A stretch of 64,000 nucleotides of DNA from Flavicella sp965243265 (GTDB lineage Bacteria > Bacteroidota > Bacteroidia > Flavobacteriales > Flavobacteriaceae). Where the stretch lies: contig CBDEUL010000002.1 of the NCBI GenBank assembly GCA_965243265.1, positions 62,001-126,000 of the forward strand, written 5' to 3'. Below, piece by piece: positions 9,501 through 18,455 of the stretch (positions are counted from its first letter, which is position 1; every line of letters starts with the position of its first letter). A program made the translations under genes and the position numbers. The notes beneath the pieces were generated by a model. The model saw only the letters and a list, made by a program, of their open reading frames with translations. It had not been told where the DNA came from and searched no databases.

Positions 9501-9674
9501 AAAAACTACAGTCAATATGCCGATTTAATTGAAGAAGCAACACAAGTATTAGAAGCTATAAAAACAAAAGAAGCTCTTAAAAACAGTACGGAAAACACTG
9601 AAGAAAGTGAACTTACAAAGGAAGAAACCCCTGAAAGTTCAAAAGATGAAACAGACGTACAAGATAATTTCTAA
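6588..9674 (+). CDS. Large periplasmic tetratricopeptide-repeat protein
   Basis: 1028 residues with a signal peptide (cleavage near residue 21, VKAQK). The rest is an almost continuous run of TPR/Sel1-like helix pairs, for example YFEQGKPTIALEWLEQV, YYGYIAYLQDDFKTATTYF and DAAYQLGNAYINAKNDTEA, ending in an acidic Glu/Ser/Thr tail. It is probably a periplasmic or outer-membrane-associated scaffold. The stop is 17 bp before the outer-membrane barrel gene, so the two form an operon and probably act together. The partner set is unknown. I recognise this TPR-barrel pairing as common in flavobacteria but not its function. Confidence 0.8.
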   Translation: MNRLKIFFSAITVLSSICVKAQKTEINTYQNKDFDYAVALYNDNRYAASQNLFEKINKNTNSNATTKEDCEYYLAISTIKMNELQGNSLMQNFVKNYPTSTRKNEAILETGNYYFEQGKPTIALEWLEQVNTQFLSSKQEDDYNFKMAYSLFSDKEYTKAKHYFLPLTRSKTYKNQALYYYGYIAYLQDDFKTATTYFNKIKNDTRYEKEIAYYLMNINFKEKEYAKVVATGTKLLETAHRKSVSEISKIIGESYFYLGEYENAILHLKKYRGIKGKFSNTDHYLLGYAYYKVEDYHGALTRFNKIITGKDAVAQNAYYHLGECYLKMDKKFEALNAFKNSSQMDFNLEIKEDAWYNYAKLSYEIGNPYKSTAEVLQEFIAKYPNSTKAININKIIIKSYISANDYAGALDYYDQQHLVKDATHQRISMYQGMFLFQNANYKEALPFFQFAANKYLDRNIQAEATYWKAETYYRLNNFQQALNDFQKFTAQKEAKKINEYKHIYYNLAYTYFKLKKYEKAKSNFEAYLNSKPTDKVKKDDSYTRLGDCNFIAKSYWTAMENYNKVIDAKGIDDDYAQYQKAISYGFVARNERKIETLVSFSKEHPNSSYKDDAAYQLGNAYINAKNDTEAIKAFDILIKTYPKSLYVPKALLKQGLIYFNDNEAIPALNKYKYIVKTYPNSNEAQQAINNAKRVYVAIDKVDEYAAWIKNIDFVTVSDTDLDNTMYEAAELKYIENSTKQAISSFKKYLINFPKGLHALKAHFYSAQAYFSLNEAEKSITHYLYVINENPNEYTEQSLARLAQIYLEQSSWTDAIPVLERLEMEANFPQNILFAQSNLMKGYYDQKDYIKTVTYAEKVLDNKKTDDQIKSDATIFIARSAMQTNNMPKAKKAYEKVAKIASGALMAEALYYDAYFKHEEKKYDTSNTSIQKLTADYASYKYWGIKGLILMAKNNDGLNDAFQATYILESVIKNYSQYADLIEEATQVLEAIKTKEALKNSTENTEESELTKEETPESSKDETDVQDNF

Positions 9675-9691
9675 TAGCAAAAGCTCAAAAC

Positions 9692-11395
9692 ATGAAAAAT
9701 ATTTTTATCCCCTTATACAGCCTTCTTTTCTCCGTTGTAGCTTTTGCTCAACAGGAAAAAGATAGCATTCAAACAGAAGTTATTAATGTTGTAACTTCAT
9801 ATACTCCTGAAGTTTCCGATGCTTTTAAAGCAAAAGAAAACCCTGTAATAAACACAGATAATTTTAAGAAAAAGGAACAAGCCTATTCTATAAACTCAAA
9901 ACCTGTAAAATCTGTATTTGAACCTTCAAAAGGAACGTATAAAACAGCTATTCTAGAAAGAAAATCTACCTTTTACCCTAACTATGTAAAAGCTGGTTTT
10001 GGAAATTATACAACGCCTCTACTAGAAGCATTTATTCAAAAAAAGAAAAAAGAACACAACTTTAGTTTTAACCTCTTCAACAAATCTTCTAAAGGGGGGA
10101 TTGACAATCTACTTTTAGAAAACAATTATCTTAACACACAAGTGGGTGCTCGTTATAAAAACACGCAGAAAAAATATACTTGGGAAACAGGTATCGCATA
10201 CCATAAAGATATTTACAATTTATATGGACTACCTAGCACAATAAATTATACTCCAGAAGTACTTGAAAGTATTGACCAACAACAAAACTTTAATACAATT
10301 TCTCTAGATGGTAGTTTTGATTTTAAAAACAAAAAACTCAAAACAATTAGTGCTGAATTGAACTTTTACAACGATGCTTACAGTAGTAGTGAAGTAGACC
10401 TAAACATAGAATCACTTGTTGAATTTCCTGCTTTTGAAGACCATTTGCTAACAACCTTTGATATCAACCTTTTAAACGGTAGCTTTAAAAAAGGGTATGA
10501 AACACTAGAACCTATTAACTATGGCTTTTTAACATTTGGAGCACATAGCTTTTACCCAATTCAGAAAGAAGACCTATTTCTTTCTTTTGGAGCAAAAATT
10601 AAATACAATGCTGATCTTGAAGGAAACAATAGTGCTTTTTTAATATATCCTGATATAAAAATAGAATATGCAATTATTGAGGACTTGTTAAGTACCTTCG
10701 GTGGTATAAATGGAGACTTACAACAAAACACATACAGAAACTTGTCTTCAGAAAACCCTTATGTAGCTCCTACACTATTTCTTCAACCTACAAATAATCA
10801 ACTGAACCTTTTTGCTGGATTAAAAGGGAAACTCTCTACAGATATTAGCTATACAACAAAGGTTTCATACATTAAAGAAAGTGACAAAGCATTGTTTTAC
10901 CAAAATAGAAGCCTTACAGATGGAAATACCTTGGTTGAAAACAGCTATGAAGCAGGGAATTCTTTTGGTGTATTATACGATGACGTGACAAACTTTGAAA
11001 TTTTTGCAAAAATAGACGCTCGTATTTTTAATAGTTTCACAACAGGAGCTAGTATTACACTTAATAGTTATAGTTTAAACACACAAGCAGAAGCATGGAA
11101 CCTTCCTACATTTGAGTCTTCATTATTCTTAAATTACACTTATGAAAAATGGACAGCTGGAACCAACCTATTTTTAGTAGGAAATAGAAAAAGTATAGAT
11201 ACTGATTTATTGGTTACAGAATTAGATTCTTATCTAGATTTAAACTTTAATACGACCTATAATTTTACACAACAATTTAGTGCTTTTATAGATTTAAACA
11301 ATGTGTTAAATTCCGATTATGAAACTTATACAAACTACAACGTACAAGGTTTTCAAGTTATGGCTGGAGCTACCTATAAATTTGATTTTAAATAG
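9692..11395 (+). CDS. Outer-membrane beta-barrel protein (TonB-receptor-like barrel without plug)
   Basis: 567 residues; signal peptide to about residue 19 (VVAFAQ). After a charged 80-residue N-terminal part come alternating aromatic/polar strands such as YPNYVKAGFGNYTTPLLEAF, and the protein ends in GATYKFDFK, a typical C-terminal barrel strand with a penultimate aromatic. Near the C-terminus QQFSAFIDLNNVLNSDYET resembles the last strands of TonB-dependent receptors, but the length is too short for a plug domain plus a 22-strand barrel. It follows the TPR gene by 17 bp. Confidence 0.7.
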   Translation: MKNIFIPLYSLLFSVVAFAQQEKDSIQTEVINVVTSYTPEVSDAFKAKENPVINTDNFKKKEQAYSINSKPVKSVFEPSKGTYKTAILERKSTFYPNYVKAGFGNYTTPLLEAFIQKKKKEHNFSFNLFNKSSKGGIDNLLLENNYLNTQVGARYKNTQKKYTWETGIAYHKDIYNLYGLPSTINYTPEVLESIDQQQNFNTISLDGSFDFKNKKLKTISAELNFYNDAYSSSEVDLNIESLVEFPAFEDHLLTTFDINLLNGSFKKGYETLEPINYGFLTFGAHSFYPIQKEDLFLSFGAKIKYNADLEGNNSAFLIYPDIKIEYAIIEDLLSTFGGINGDLQQNTYRNLSSENPYVAPTLFLQPTNNQLNLFAGLKGKLSTDISYTTKVSYIKESDKALFYQNRSLTDGNTLVENSYEAGNSFGVLYDDVTNFEIFAKIDARIFNSFTTGASITLNSYSLNTQAEAWNLPTFESSLFLNYTYEKWTAGTNLFLVGNRKSIDTDLLVTELDSYLDLNFNTTYNFTQQFSAFIDLNNVLNSDYETYTNYNVQGFQVMAGATYKFDFK

Positions 11396-11396
11396 A

Positions 11397-11915
11397 TTAT
11401 TTAGAGTTTAGCAAAAGCTCTAAAGAATTTAAATAATCATTATTTATAGCAATTGAACTTACATCAGAAAAATCACAAATAAAACTTTCGTCCCAAACTC
11501 CTACTGAGTTTAGAGCTTGAAATTTAAAACTATCTGAAAAAACAGCAATTACTTTTCCTACAAACATTTCTTCCTCATCATCTGTATCAAAATGAAATAG
11601 AGTTTCATTTTGTTCTAGCTGTATAAAAAGATCTTCTGTACTCTCCTTTAAAAATGGAACTTGTACAGTGCTTGAAGTAATTCCTTTTAAAGAAAATATT
11701 TTCTCTTTAAAAACATCATCAGATTCTCTAATAATTTCATCAATATTTTTTTTCTGTATATATCGAATACCATCTAATAAAAAGTCATTCTGATTGTCAT
11801 AAAAAGCAATCCATTCTTTATTCTCTTTTAAAAAAAGCCCCGTTACTTCTTCATCCCAATTTTCAATAAGAATAGAGTACACCTGATTTTCTTTTAATTC
11901 TATGGTTTTATACAT
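11397..11915 (-). CDS. Hypothetical protein coupled to the FUSC transporter
   Basis: A 172-residue acidic protein without signal peptide or membrane segment. I do not recognise a family. The sequence looks like an all-beta N-terminal part (MYKTIELKENQVYSILIENW) with a repeated W-x-x-F/Y pattern, an acidic stretch FHFDTDDEEEMF (about residues 108-119), and a second beta part ending SLELLLNSK. The ATG is 6 bp after the FUSC stop, so it is the second gene of that operon. Its stop is 1 bp from the convergent barrel gene. Confidence 0.7.
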   Translation of the reverse strand: MYKTIELKENQVYSILIENWDEEVTGLFLKENKEWIAFYDNQNDFLLDGIRYIQKKNIDEIIRESDDVFKEKIFSLKGITSSTVQVPFLKESTEDLFIQLEQNETLFHFDTDDEEEMFVGKVIAVFSDSFKFQALNSVGVWDESFICDFSDVSSIAINNDYLNSLELLLNSK

Positions 11916-11921
11916 AATGGT

Positions 11922-14126
11922 CTATTTTTTATATGATGAAAGGTTTCCTTTTATTTTTTTAGAAAGATTGTGCAGATAAGATAATTGCTCAAAAATCATT
12001 TTGGTCTCTTGTGTTTCAATATCTACAAGTGATTCTTTTGATGCTTCTATATCTGACAAAAACATTTTTTTATACTTTTCTTCTAACGAAGTTTTTGCCA
12101 AAATTACATCTTCTACAGTATATTTCTCTACAATTTCCCCTCCTTTTATTAGCTGAATTGCATTGTCTAAATTTTCTATAATATTATTCATCAATACATC
12201 TACGTGAGCAGAAACTTTTGTGGTTTTATGTGTTCTTATATATGTACTTAGCGAAGCTACTGATGATAAAAAAGTATTTAAAAGCACCACCATATTATAA
12301 ATTTCAGAAAAATTCTTTTGGGTAAATTTCGGCTCTTGATTCATTCTTTGATAAGCTGCATTTAAATTCCCCAACTCCAAAAAAGCTTTTTTACGAGATA
12401 CTTTATAATCTATTGTTACAGAACTTTTAGTACAGTACAATGTTTTGATTTCTTTTAAATACAAAAGACTTGTATTCAATGTTTTTTCTAACTGCACATC
12501 AATATTCATAAACTCCCAAGAAGGAAACAATAATAAATTAGCTACAATTGCCAATAAAGCTCCTACACAAGTATCTATAACCCTAAATTTAACAACAGAT
12601 AAAATATCTGGATGGTACAACGCATATAAAAAGATAATATGCATCGTAATAAATACGGCAAAAGTCTTATAATTTCTTTGTAGTAATGATAATCCCATTA
12701 GCAAAGAAAAAACAGCCAATGTTCCATAAACATAACTGTTCTGTGTTAACAAAATAACTCCTACAGCAATAAAAGCTCCCGTAAAAGTTCCTATAAGCCT
12801 ATGAATTACACGTTCTTTCGTAAGTCCATAACTTGGTCGCATAATTACTACCAAGGTTAATAAAATCCAATAGGTATTCTCAAAATTAAAAAAACTTCCA
12901 ATAGCATAGCCCAACACCATTACAATAGCTAAGCGTAAAGAGTGTTTAAATATTGGAGACTTAAAGCTAAAATTATCTACTAACTTTTGGGGGTCATAAT
13001 CATGAGGCGTTATAAAACGAGATTCTTCCTTATTTTCATTTAACAAGCTACTATTTAAACTCAATTTTCCAATAACATGCTCTATAACCTTTAACTTTTG
13101 ATATTGTTCTTCTTGATACTCTAAAAGGTGCACTAAAATATACAGTGATTCTCTTTCTTTTTCTGTAGAAATACTCTTTTTATACTCCTTAACTTCTTCT
13201 TTTATTTCATCTAAAAGAACTTGAATAGACTCATTAAAAACTAACTTTTCATCATCTACAATTACTGCTGAAATATGCCTTAATGAACTTGCCATTTCAT
13301 TCATAAGGTTTACAAAGGGGAATAACTCTTTTCTTTCCTCTCCAAATAAACTTTCCAATTTTGAATAATCAACCGGTGTAGCAATTGCCAATTCTAAAAC
13401 TTCTACCAATTCTACAAAAATTAATAGCTTACGTCGAATTCTATTTGAGAAGCCTGAATTTTTCCTTCTTACAAAAAGTATATTCCTTAAATTTTCTTGC
13501 TTTTCTGTTATCTTAGATTGATACGAAATCAGCACTTTTTGAAGAGCTTCTCTTTCATTTTCATTAACCAATAATTTTCCTCTTACCTCTAAATAATTAC
13601 TCGTCAATTCTATCAGTTCTGAAAGCAACTCTTCTACATACATCCTTGGATTGATGTAGTTGGAAAGACTCGCTAAAACAAAATACCACACACCTCCTAC
13701 TGTTATTAAGGCTACAAAATTTATAAGTCCTAATATTTCATAGGTACTTGTAAACGTCAATACCATTGCCAAAAGCCCTGAAAAAGACACCAACGAAGCT
13801 CTAAATCCAAATACAGAAACATAAGATACACTAAAAGTTATAAGTCCTATTAAAGGTAACAGTATCCAAAATTTTGAAATACATATGCCTACCAATAATG
13901 TAATTAAATTAGTAATAACAATTGAGGCTAACATACCTCTTGTTCTATGCTTTATACTTCCTGGAATATTATTAAAAGAACAATAAAATACACCTATAGC
14001 AATGGCAAAACCTTGTTCTGGATAGCCATAATAATCTAACCCAAAAAAAGGAACCAAAACAGCTATTACAAAAATTACACTTTTATAAAATCCTGTACTC
14101 TTAAAAAAACGTGTTAATTTCACCAT
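11922..14126 (-). CDS. FUSC-family (YccS/YhfK-like) integral membrane protein
   Basis: 734 residues with two blocks of about six hydrophobic helices (residues about 15-155 and 395-515), each followed by a long cytoplasmic helical region. This is the YccS/YhfK and aromatic-acid exporter (AaeB-like) layout. The second block has FENTYWILLTLVVIMRPSYGLTKERVIHRLIGT, broken here by eye into the conserved TYW...MRPSYG...R..HRL.GT pattern of FUSC domains. A role in efflux is inferred from the family; the substrate is unknown. It starts a two-gene operon with an unknown 172-residue protein. Confidence 0.85.
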   Translation of the reverse strand: MVKLTRFFKSTGFYKSVIFVIAVLVPFFGLDYYGYPEQGFAIAIGVFYCSFNNIPGSIKHRTRGMLASIVITNLITLLVGICISKFWILLPLIGLITFSVSYVSVFGFRASLVSFSGLLAMVLTFTSTYEILGLINFVALITVGGVWYFVLASLSNYINPRMYVEELLSELIELTSNYLEVRGKLLVNENEREALQKVLISYQSKITEKQENLRNILFVRRKNSGFSNRIRRKLLIFVELVEVLELAIATPVDYSKLESLFGEERKELFPFVNLMNEMASSLRHISAVIVDDEKLVFNESIQVLLDEIKEEVKEYKKSISTEKERESLYILVHLLEYQEEQYQKLKVIEHVIGKLSLNSSLLNENKEESRFITPHDYDPQKLVDNFSFKSPIFKHSLRLAIVMVLGYAIGSFFNFENTYWILLTLVVIMRPSYGLTKERVIHRLIGTFTGAFIAVGVILLTQNSYVYGTLAVFSLLMGLSLLQRNYKTFAVFITMHIIFLYALYHPDILSVVKFRVIDTCVGALLAIVANLLLFPSWEFMNIDVQLEKTLNTSLLYLKEIKTLYCTKSSVTIDYKVSRKKAFLELGNLNAAYQRMNQEPKFTQKNFSEIYNMVVLLNTFLSSVASLSTYIRTHKTTKVSAHVDVLMNNIIENLDNAIQLIKGGEIVEKYTVEDVILAKTSLEEKYKKMFLSDIEASKESLVDIETQETKMIFEQLSYLHNLSKKIKGNLSSYKK

Positions 14127-14275
14127 TCTACTTAATCCTGTGAGTACAAAACTACTCAGTAATATCTAGATTTTATCATCCTTAATAGAAATATTATAAT
14201 AGATCAAAATTTAGCATTCCCATTTTATTCAAAATAGATTTAATATCTTACAAAGACTCAACTAAAAAAACATAT

Positions 14276-14503
14276 ATGAAAACAATGACTTGTAAACAAC
14301 TAGGCGGTGCTTGTGATCAAAAGTTCCATGCCAATACCTTTGAAGAAATCGCTGAAATGAGTAAAACTCATGGAATGGAAATGTTTCAAAAAGAAGATGC
14401 GGCACATCTACAGGCTATGATGAAAATGAAAGACCTTATGGGAAACCCTGAGGCTATGAAAGCTTGGTTTGACGATAAAAGAAAAGAATTTGATTCTTTA
14501 TAA
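14276..14503 (+). CDS. DUF1059 domain protein
   Basis: 75 residues, cytoplasmic. MKTMTCKQLGGACDQKFHA with two Cys and a following 'FEEIAEMSKTHGMEM' helix is the DUF1059 signature. The C-terminal Met-rich segment (DLMGNPEAMKAWFDDKRKEF) extends it. Function unknown. It is a single-gene unit converging on trpA through a shared hairpin terminator. Confidence 0.8.
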   Translation: MKTMTCKQLGGACDQKFHANTFEEIAEMSKTHGMEMFQKEDAAHLQAMMKMKDLMGNPEAMKAWFDDKRKEFDSL

Positions 14504-14522
14504 AACTTTATTCTAAAAAAAT

Positions 14523-14555
14523 AAAGAGTCCTTTTGAATTTCAAAAGGACTCTTT
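14523..14555. terminator. Bidirectional terminator between DUF1059 gene and trpA
   Basis: A 15-bp perfect hairpin (AAAGAGTCCTTTTGA / TCAAAAGGACTCTTT) with a 3-nt loop and A/T tracts on both sides, between two convergent stops. Confidence 0.85.
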
Positions 14556-14579
14556 TATATCTTCTAAGCAAGGCATTGA

Positions 14580-15347
14580 TTACCCTAAAATTCCTTGTGT
14601 AAATTCAGGAATAGCTTCTACCCCTTTTTCATCTAAAAAATTAATAAAGGCTGACCCTATAATTGCTCCGTTTGAATACTCACAAACAGTATCAAAAGTA
14701 GATTTGTTTGAAATTCCAAATCCTACAATTAGTTTGCTTGACAATTTCATTGCTTTGATACGATTGAAATAAGCAATTTGTTCCTCTGAAATTTCTCCTT
14801 TTGCTCCTGTAATGGATGATGATGCTACTACATAAATAAAAGCATCTGTCATTTCATCAATTTTTCGAATACGCTCATCTGATGTTTGTGGTGTTATTAA
14901 AAACACATTTGTAATTCCATATTTGGCAAACAATGCTTTGTAATGGTTCTCGTATTCAATCATTGGTAAGTCTGGTAAAATTACCGTTTCTATACCACAG
15001 TCTTTACATCTTTGACAGAATTTATCTTCTCCATACTTTAGCACCTGATTCAAATATCCCATTAATACCAAAGGTGTGGTATTTGATGTTTTTACTTCTT
15101 CTAATTGATTAAAAATGATATCTAAATTAATTCCATTTTTTAAAGCTACAGAACTGCTATATTGTATCGTTGTTCCGTCTGCTAATGGATCAGAATAAGG
15201 CAATCCAACCTCTATAAAATCAACTCCATTTGTGTCTAAGTTCTCTATAATTTTAGCTGTATCATTTAACTGAGGAAATCCTGCTGAAAAAAATACTGAA
15301 CACAATCTTTGGTCTTTCGATTTTAATAAATCTGATAATGAACTCAT
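14580..15347 (-). CDS. trpA: Tryptophan synthase alpha subunit
   Basis: 255 residues, TIM-barrel. It cleaves indole-3-glycerol phosphate to indole, which is channelled to TrpB. Catalytic residues Glu46 and Asp57 are visible in FIEVGLPYSDPLADG, and the phosphate-binding GFGISN motif is present near the C-terminus. It is the last gene of the trp cluster, but separated from trpB by a secreted-protein gene, so TrpA expression may depend partly on read-through or on the promoter of that insert. Confidence 0.97.
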   Translation of the reverse strand: MSSLSDLLKSKDQRLCSVFFSAGFPQLNDTAKIIENLDTNGVDFIEVGLPYSDPLADGTTIQYSSSVALKNGINLDIIFNQLEEVKTSNTTPLVLMGYLNQVLKYGEDKFCQRCKDCGIETVILPDLPMIEYENHYKALFAKYGITNVFLITPQTSDERIRKIDEMTDAFIYVVASSSITGAKGEISEEQIAYFNRIKAMKLSSKLIVGFGISNKSTFDTVCEYSNGAIIGSAFINFLDEKGVEAIPEFTQGILG

Positions 15348-15375
15348 ATATATTATAATTTATTTTTTAGAAATT

Positions 15376-16452
15376 TTAATTGCTTACAATCAATTTTCTA
15401 GATACTTTTATATCTCCCGATTTAGCTGATATTAAATAAATTCCTGTTTTCAAAGAACCGATATCTAATCTATTTCGTGTAGGTGTTACCGTAGTTTCTA
15501 TAATTTTCTGACCAAATAAGTTGTAAATACGTATTTGTATGTCTTCTTCTAATACTGTAAAGTTTATAACGTCTTTAGCTGGGTTTGGGTATACTGAAAA
15601 ACCTAAAATCTCTTGATTCGATACATTTAAAGCATCCAAATTAGTCTGATTTTCATAATAATCTACCGTTCCGTCTCCTTTACCTATAAACACATCTTGA
15701 TCTCCATCCGCATCTACATCTGCAAAAATTGGGTTTGGATACAATTCATTAAATGTCTGAAAAGGATTGTCTTCTCCTTCTTGGTTTACGAATAGAGCGC
15801 CTTCTCTTGTTCCTGTATTTTTATAATACATGATTCCTTGGCTATCTACCAAATCAAAATCTACCCAACCTATAAAAACATCATAATCATCATCATTATC
15901 TATATCTACAAAAGTTGGTGAAAAGGAACGAGAAGTATCATGTGTTACTTCTGACAATGGGTTCAACTCTCCTGTTCTTTCTATAAACAAATATGAAGAG
16001 CTTGTTCCTTCGTTTTTATAAAAATGAATCGCATTTGTACTTCCTATAAAAATATCGTAATCTCCATCGTTATCTATATCTACAAAAAAAGGTGAGGCTT
16101 TTGTACCAAAATCAACTCCATTAAATGGATTGTTTGCTCCTACTTGCTCTTCAAATGTATCTGGGTTTTCTTCCGTACTTACATTTTTATAATATAAAAT
16201 GGTTCCTTCATTAGTACCTATAAAAAGGTCATAATCTTCATCATTATCTATATCTACAGAAATAGGGGCCACACCAGAACCTGCTTCTACATTTTGTAAA
16301 GGATTGTCTTCATCTAATTGTTTTTCAAAAACGAGTTCCTGAGAATTCATATCAGTAACAAAAAGGGACAAACCTATTATGTACAGTACTCTATACAATG
16401 ATTTTATTTTTAAACTACAACTCACTTCTTTAAACTTCTTCAATACTCCCAT
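15376..16452 (-). CDS. Secreted FG-GAP/VCBS-repeat protein with T9SS sorting domain
   Basis: 358 residues with a signal peptide (hydrophobic residues about 20-35). Four repeats follow, each with a calcium-type D-x-D-x-D-x-x-x-D motif (VDIDNDEDYDLFIG, VDIDNDGDYDIFIG, VDIDNDDDYDVFIG, ADVDADGDQDVFIG) then YYKN or HFYKN, as in FG-GAP/VCBS beta-propeller blades. The last 75 residues (FSVYPNPAKDVINF to SRKLIVSN) are a type A T9SS C-terminal sorting domain. It is probably exported to the cell surface. It lies between trpB and trpA with its own -7 box, which is unexpected for the trp operon. Ligand unknown. Confidence 0.88.
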   Translation of the reverse strand: MGVLKKFKEVSCSLKIKSLYRVLYIIGLSLFVTDMNSQELVFEKQLDEDNPLQNVEAGSGVAPISVDIDNDEDYDLFIGTNEGTILYYKNVSTEENPDTFEEQVGANNPFNGVDFGTKASPFFVDIDNDGDYDIFIGSTNAIHFYKNEGTSSSYLFIERTGELNPLSEVTHDTSRSFSPTFVDIDNDDDYDVFIGWVDFDLVDSQGIMYYKNTGTREGALFVNQEGEDNPFQTFNELYPNPIFADVDADGDQDVFIGKGDGTVDYYENQTNLDALNVSNQEILGFSVYPNPAKDVINFTVLEEDIQIRIYNLFGQKIIETTVTPTRNRLDIGSLKTGIYLISAKSGDIKVSRKLIVSN

Positions 16453-16521
16453 CCTTATAATTTCACTATCAATGTACCTTTAAAAGATACATCTCTGAAT
16501 TTCAATATTTTAAAAAGAGTA

Positions 16522-16529
16522 CAAATATA
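16522..16529 (-). promoter_or_regulatory. Promoter -7 box for the T9SS cargo gene inside the trp operon
   Basis: On the minus strand TATATTTG fits TAnnTTTG; it lies 70 bp upstream of the ATG at 16452, in the 116-bp gap after trpB. No clean TTG is seen upstream. Confidence 0.5.
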
Positions 16530-16568
16530 CTGTTAATTTTATTATTATTTTGAAAATTAAGAATTGTA

Positions 16569-17774
16569 CTACGCTTCTAAGTTATCTATATAAGTTTGTA
16601 AATCTTTGTCTCCTCTTCCTGATAGGTTTAAAACAATTACTTGTCCTTCTTTAATATCCATTTTATTCAAAGCAGCCAAAGCATGCGCAGATTCTAAAGC
16701 TGGAATGATTCCTTCTATTCTAGAAAGCTCATAACCTGCATCTAACGCTTCTTTATCTGTAGCGTTTAAAAACGTGGCTCTTTTAGATTCATACAAATAG
16801 GCATGTAAAGGCCCTACTCCTGGATAATCTAATCCTGCCGAAATAGAATATGGCTCTACAATTTGTCCATACTCATCTTGCATCAAAATAGTTTTACTTC
16901 CGTGAATTACACCTACTTCTCCCAACTGAGAGGTTGCTGCACTTTCTCCACTATGTACTCCCAATCCTGCCGCTTCAACAGCTATCAATTCAACACTTTC
17001 GTCTTCTAAATAGTGATAAAAAGCTCCTGCTGCGTTACTTCCTCCTCCAACACAGGCAACTACTGTATCTGGATTTTCTTTTCCTGTTTGTTCTAATAAC
17101 TGTGCTTTAATTTCTTCACTAATTACAGCTTGCAAACGTGCTACCATATCTGGATAAGGATGTGGACCTACTACTGAACCTATCAAATAATAAGTTTCTT
17201 CTGGGTTTCCTATCCAATCACGAATAGCTTCATTGGTAGCATCTTTTAGTGTTTTACTTCCACTTTTTGCTGGCATTACTGTTGCTCCTAGCATTTTCAT
17301 ACGTGCAACATTGGGAGCTTGACGCTTGATATCAATCTCTCCCATAAACACAATACATTCTAAATCCATCAATGCACAAACCGTAGCGGTAGCAACACCA
17401 TGTTGTCCCGCTCCTGTTTCTGCTATGATTCTCTTTTTCCCTAGATGCTTTGCTAATAAAATTTGCCCTATTGTATTGTTTACTTTATGCGCCCCTGTAT
17501 GGCATAAATCTTCACGTTTTAGATATATAGAGGCATTGTATTTCTTAGACAATCCTTTTGATAAATACAATGGTGTTGGTCGCCCAACATACTGATCTAA
17601 CAAATACTTATATTCCTTCTGAAAAGCTTCTGAATAAATAATATCTAAATAACTATCTTCTAATTCTTTTACATTAGGATATAGTAATTCAGGAATAAAT
17701 GCTCCTCCAAATTGCCCGTAATATCCTTCTTTTGTAGGTTGAAATTTTGGTTCCATATACTGTTCTAATTTCAT
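16569..17774 (-). CDS. trpB: Tryptophan synthase beta subunit
   Basis: 401 residues, PLP-dependent. It joins indole and serine to make tryptophan. The PLP lysine is Lys97 in HTGAHKVNN; the phosphate-binding GGGSNAAG and the sodium-site region are intact. The length and N-terminus (YYGQFGGAFIPELLYP) are those of the trpB1 type. An alternative start six residues in (MEPKFQP, 17756) is possible. It is 21 bp after trpF, clearly in the same operon. Confidence 0.97.
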   Translation of the reverse strand: MKLEQYMEPKFQPTKEGYYGQFGGAFIPELLYPNVKELEDSYLDIIYSEAFQKEYKYLLDQYVGRPTPLYLSKGLSKKYNASIYLKREDLCHTGAHKVNNTIGQILLAKHLGKKRIIAETGAGQHGVATATVCALMDLECIVFMGEIDIKRQAPNVARMKMLGATVMPAKSGSKTLKDATNEAIRDWIGNPEETYYLIGSVVGPHPYPDMVARLQAVISEEIKAQLLEQTGKENPDTVVACVGGGSNAAGAFYHYLEDESVELIAVEAAGLGVHSGESAATSQLGEVGVIHGSKTILMQDEYGQIVEPYSISAGLDYPGVGPLHAYLYESKRATFLNATDKEALDAGYELSRIEGIIPALESAHALAALNKMDIKEGQVIVLNLSGRGDKDLQTYIDNLEA

Positions 17775-17795
17775 TATTAGTTAAAACTAATAACC

Positions 17796-18413
17796 TTATT
17801 CTTTATTTATCTTATTAAAAAACTCTTTTAAATCTTCTATATTCTTCAAAGCTGGTTCTATTTCAAACTTGCTATTTATATCCAATGCGTGAATAGGCAA
17901 ATCTGTTTTCAGAATTTCGTTAACTTTTTCTACTTCTGCTAATCCAATCCCTCCACTTAAAATAAAAGGTGTTTTTGATGCATAATTATTTAAGACTCCC
18001 CAATCAAACACATATCCATTACCTCCTGGGTGCTCTCCTTTTGTATCGAATAGAAAAAAATCTACTACTTTCTCATAAGGCAACAACCTATCGAAATCGA
18101 AGTTATCTTTTATTGAAAAAACTTTAAACACTTCTATATTTCTTTCTTTCAGTTGTCCACACAGCTCCGGTATTTCTTTTCCATGCAGTTGAACTGCTTT
18201 TAAACCATGTTCTTCTACTTTACTTAAAATAAACTCTAAAGAAGCGTTTACAAAAACTCCTGTTTTAACAATCGTTTTATCTATCTCTGGAATGGTTCCT
18301 ATAAAGTTTCGAGCCGATTTTTCAAAGAAAATAAACCCCATATAATCAGGTTTCAAAGCTGCTACCTCCTGAATATTTTCAGGGTATTTCATTCCGCAAA
18401 CTTTTATTTTCAT
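17796..18413 (-). CDS. trpF: Phosphoribosylanthranilate isomerase
   Basis: 205 residues from ATG 18413, beginning MKIKVCGMKYPENIQEV. The Cys6 in KVCGM is the catalytic cysteine and HALDINSKFE carries the C-terminal phosphate region. It isomerises phosphoribosylanthranilate to CdRP, the third step of tryptophan synthesis. A longer start at 18440 would add nine residues (MSINLKTKR) with no family match; I prefer 18413. It follows trpC in the operon. Confidence 0.95.
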   Translation of the reverse strand: MKIKVCGMKYPENIQEVAALKPDYMGFIFFEKSARNFIGTIPEIDKTIVKTGVFVNASLEFILSKVEEHGLKAVQLHGKEIPELCGQLKERNIEVFKVFSIKDNFDFDRLLPYEKVVDFFLFDTKGEHPGGNGYVFDWGVLNNYASKTPFILSGGIGLAEVEKVNEILKTDLPIHALDINSKFEIEPALKNIEDLKEFFNKINKE

Positions 18414-18455
18414 TCTCTTTGTTTTTAAATTAATAGACATCTTTATTTAAGACCT

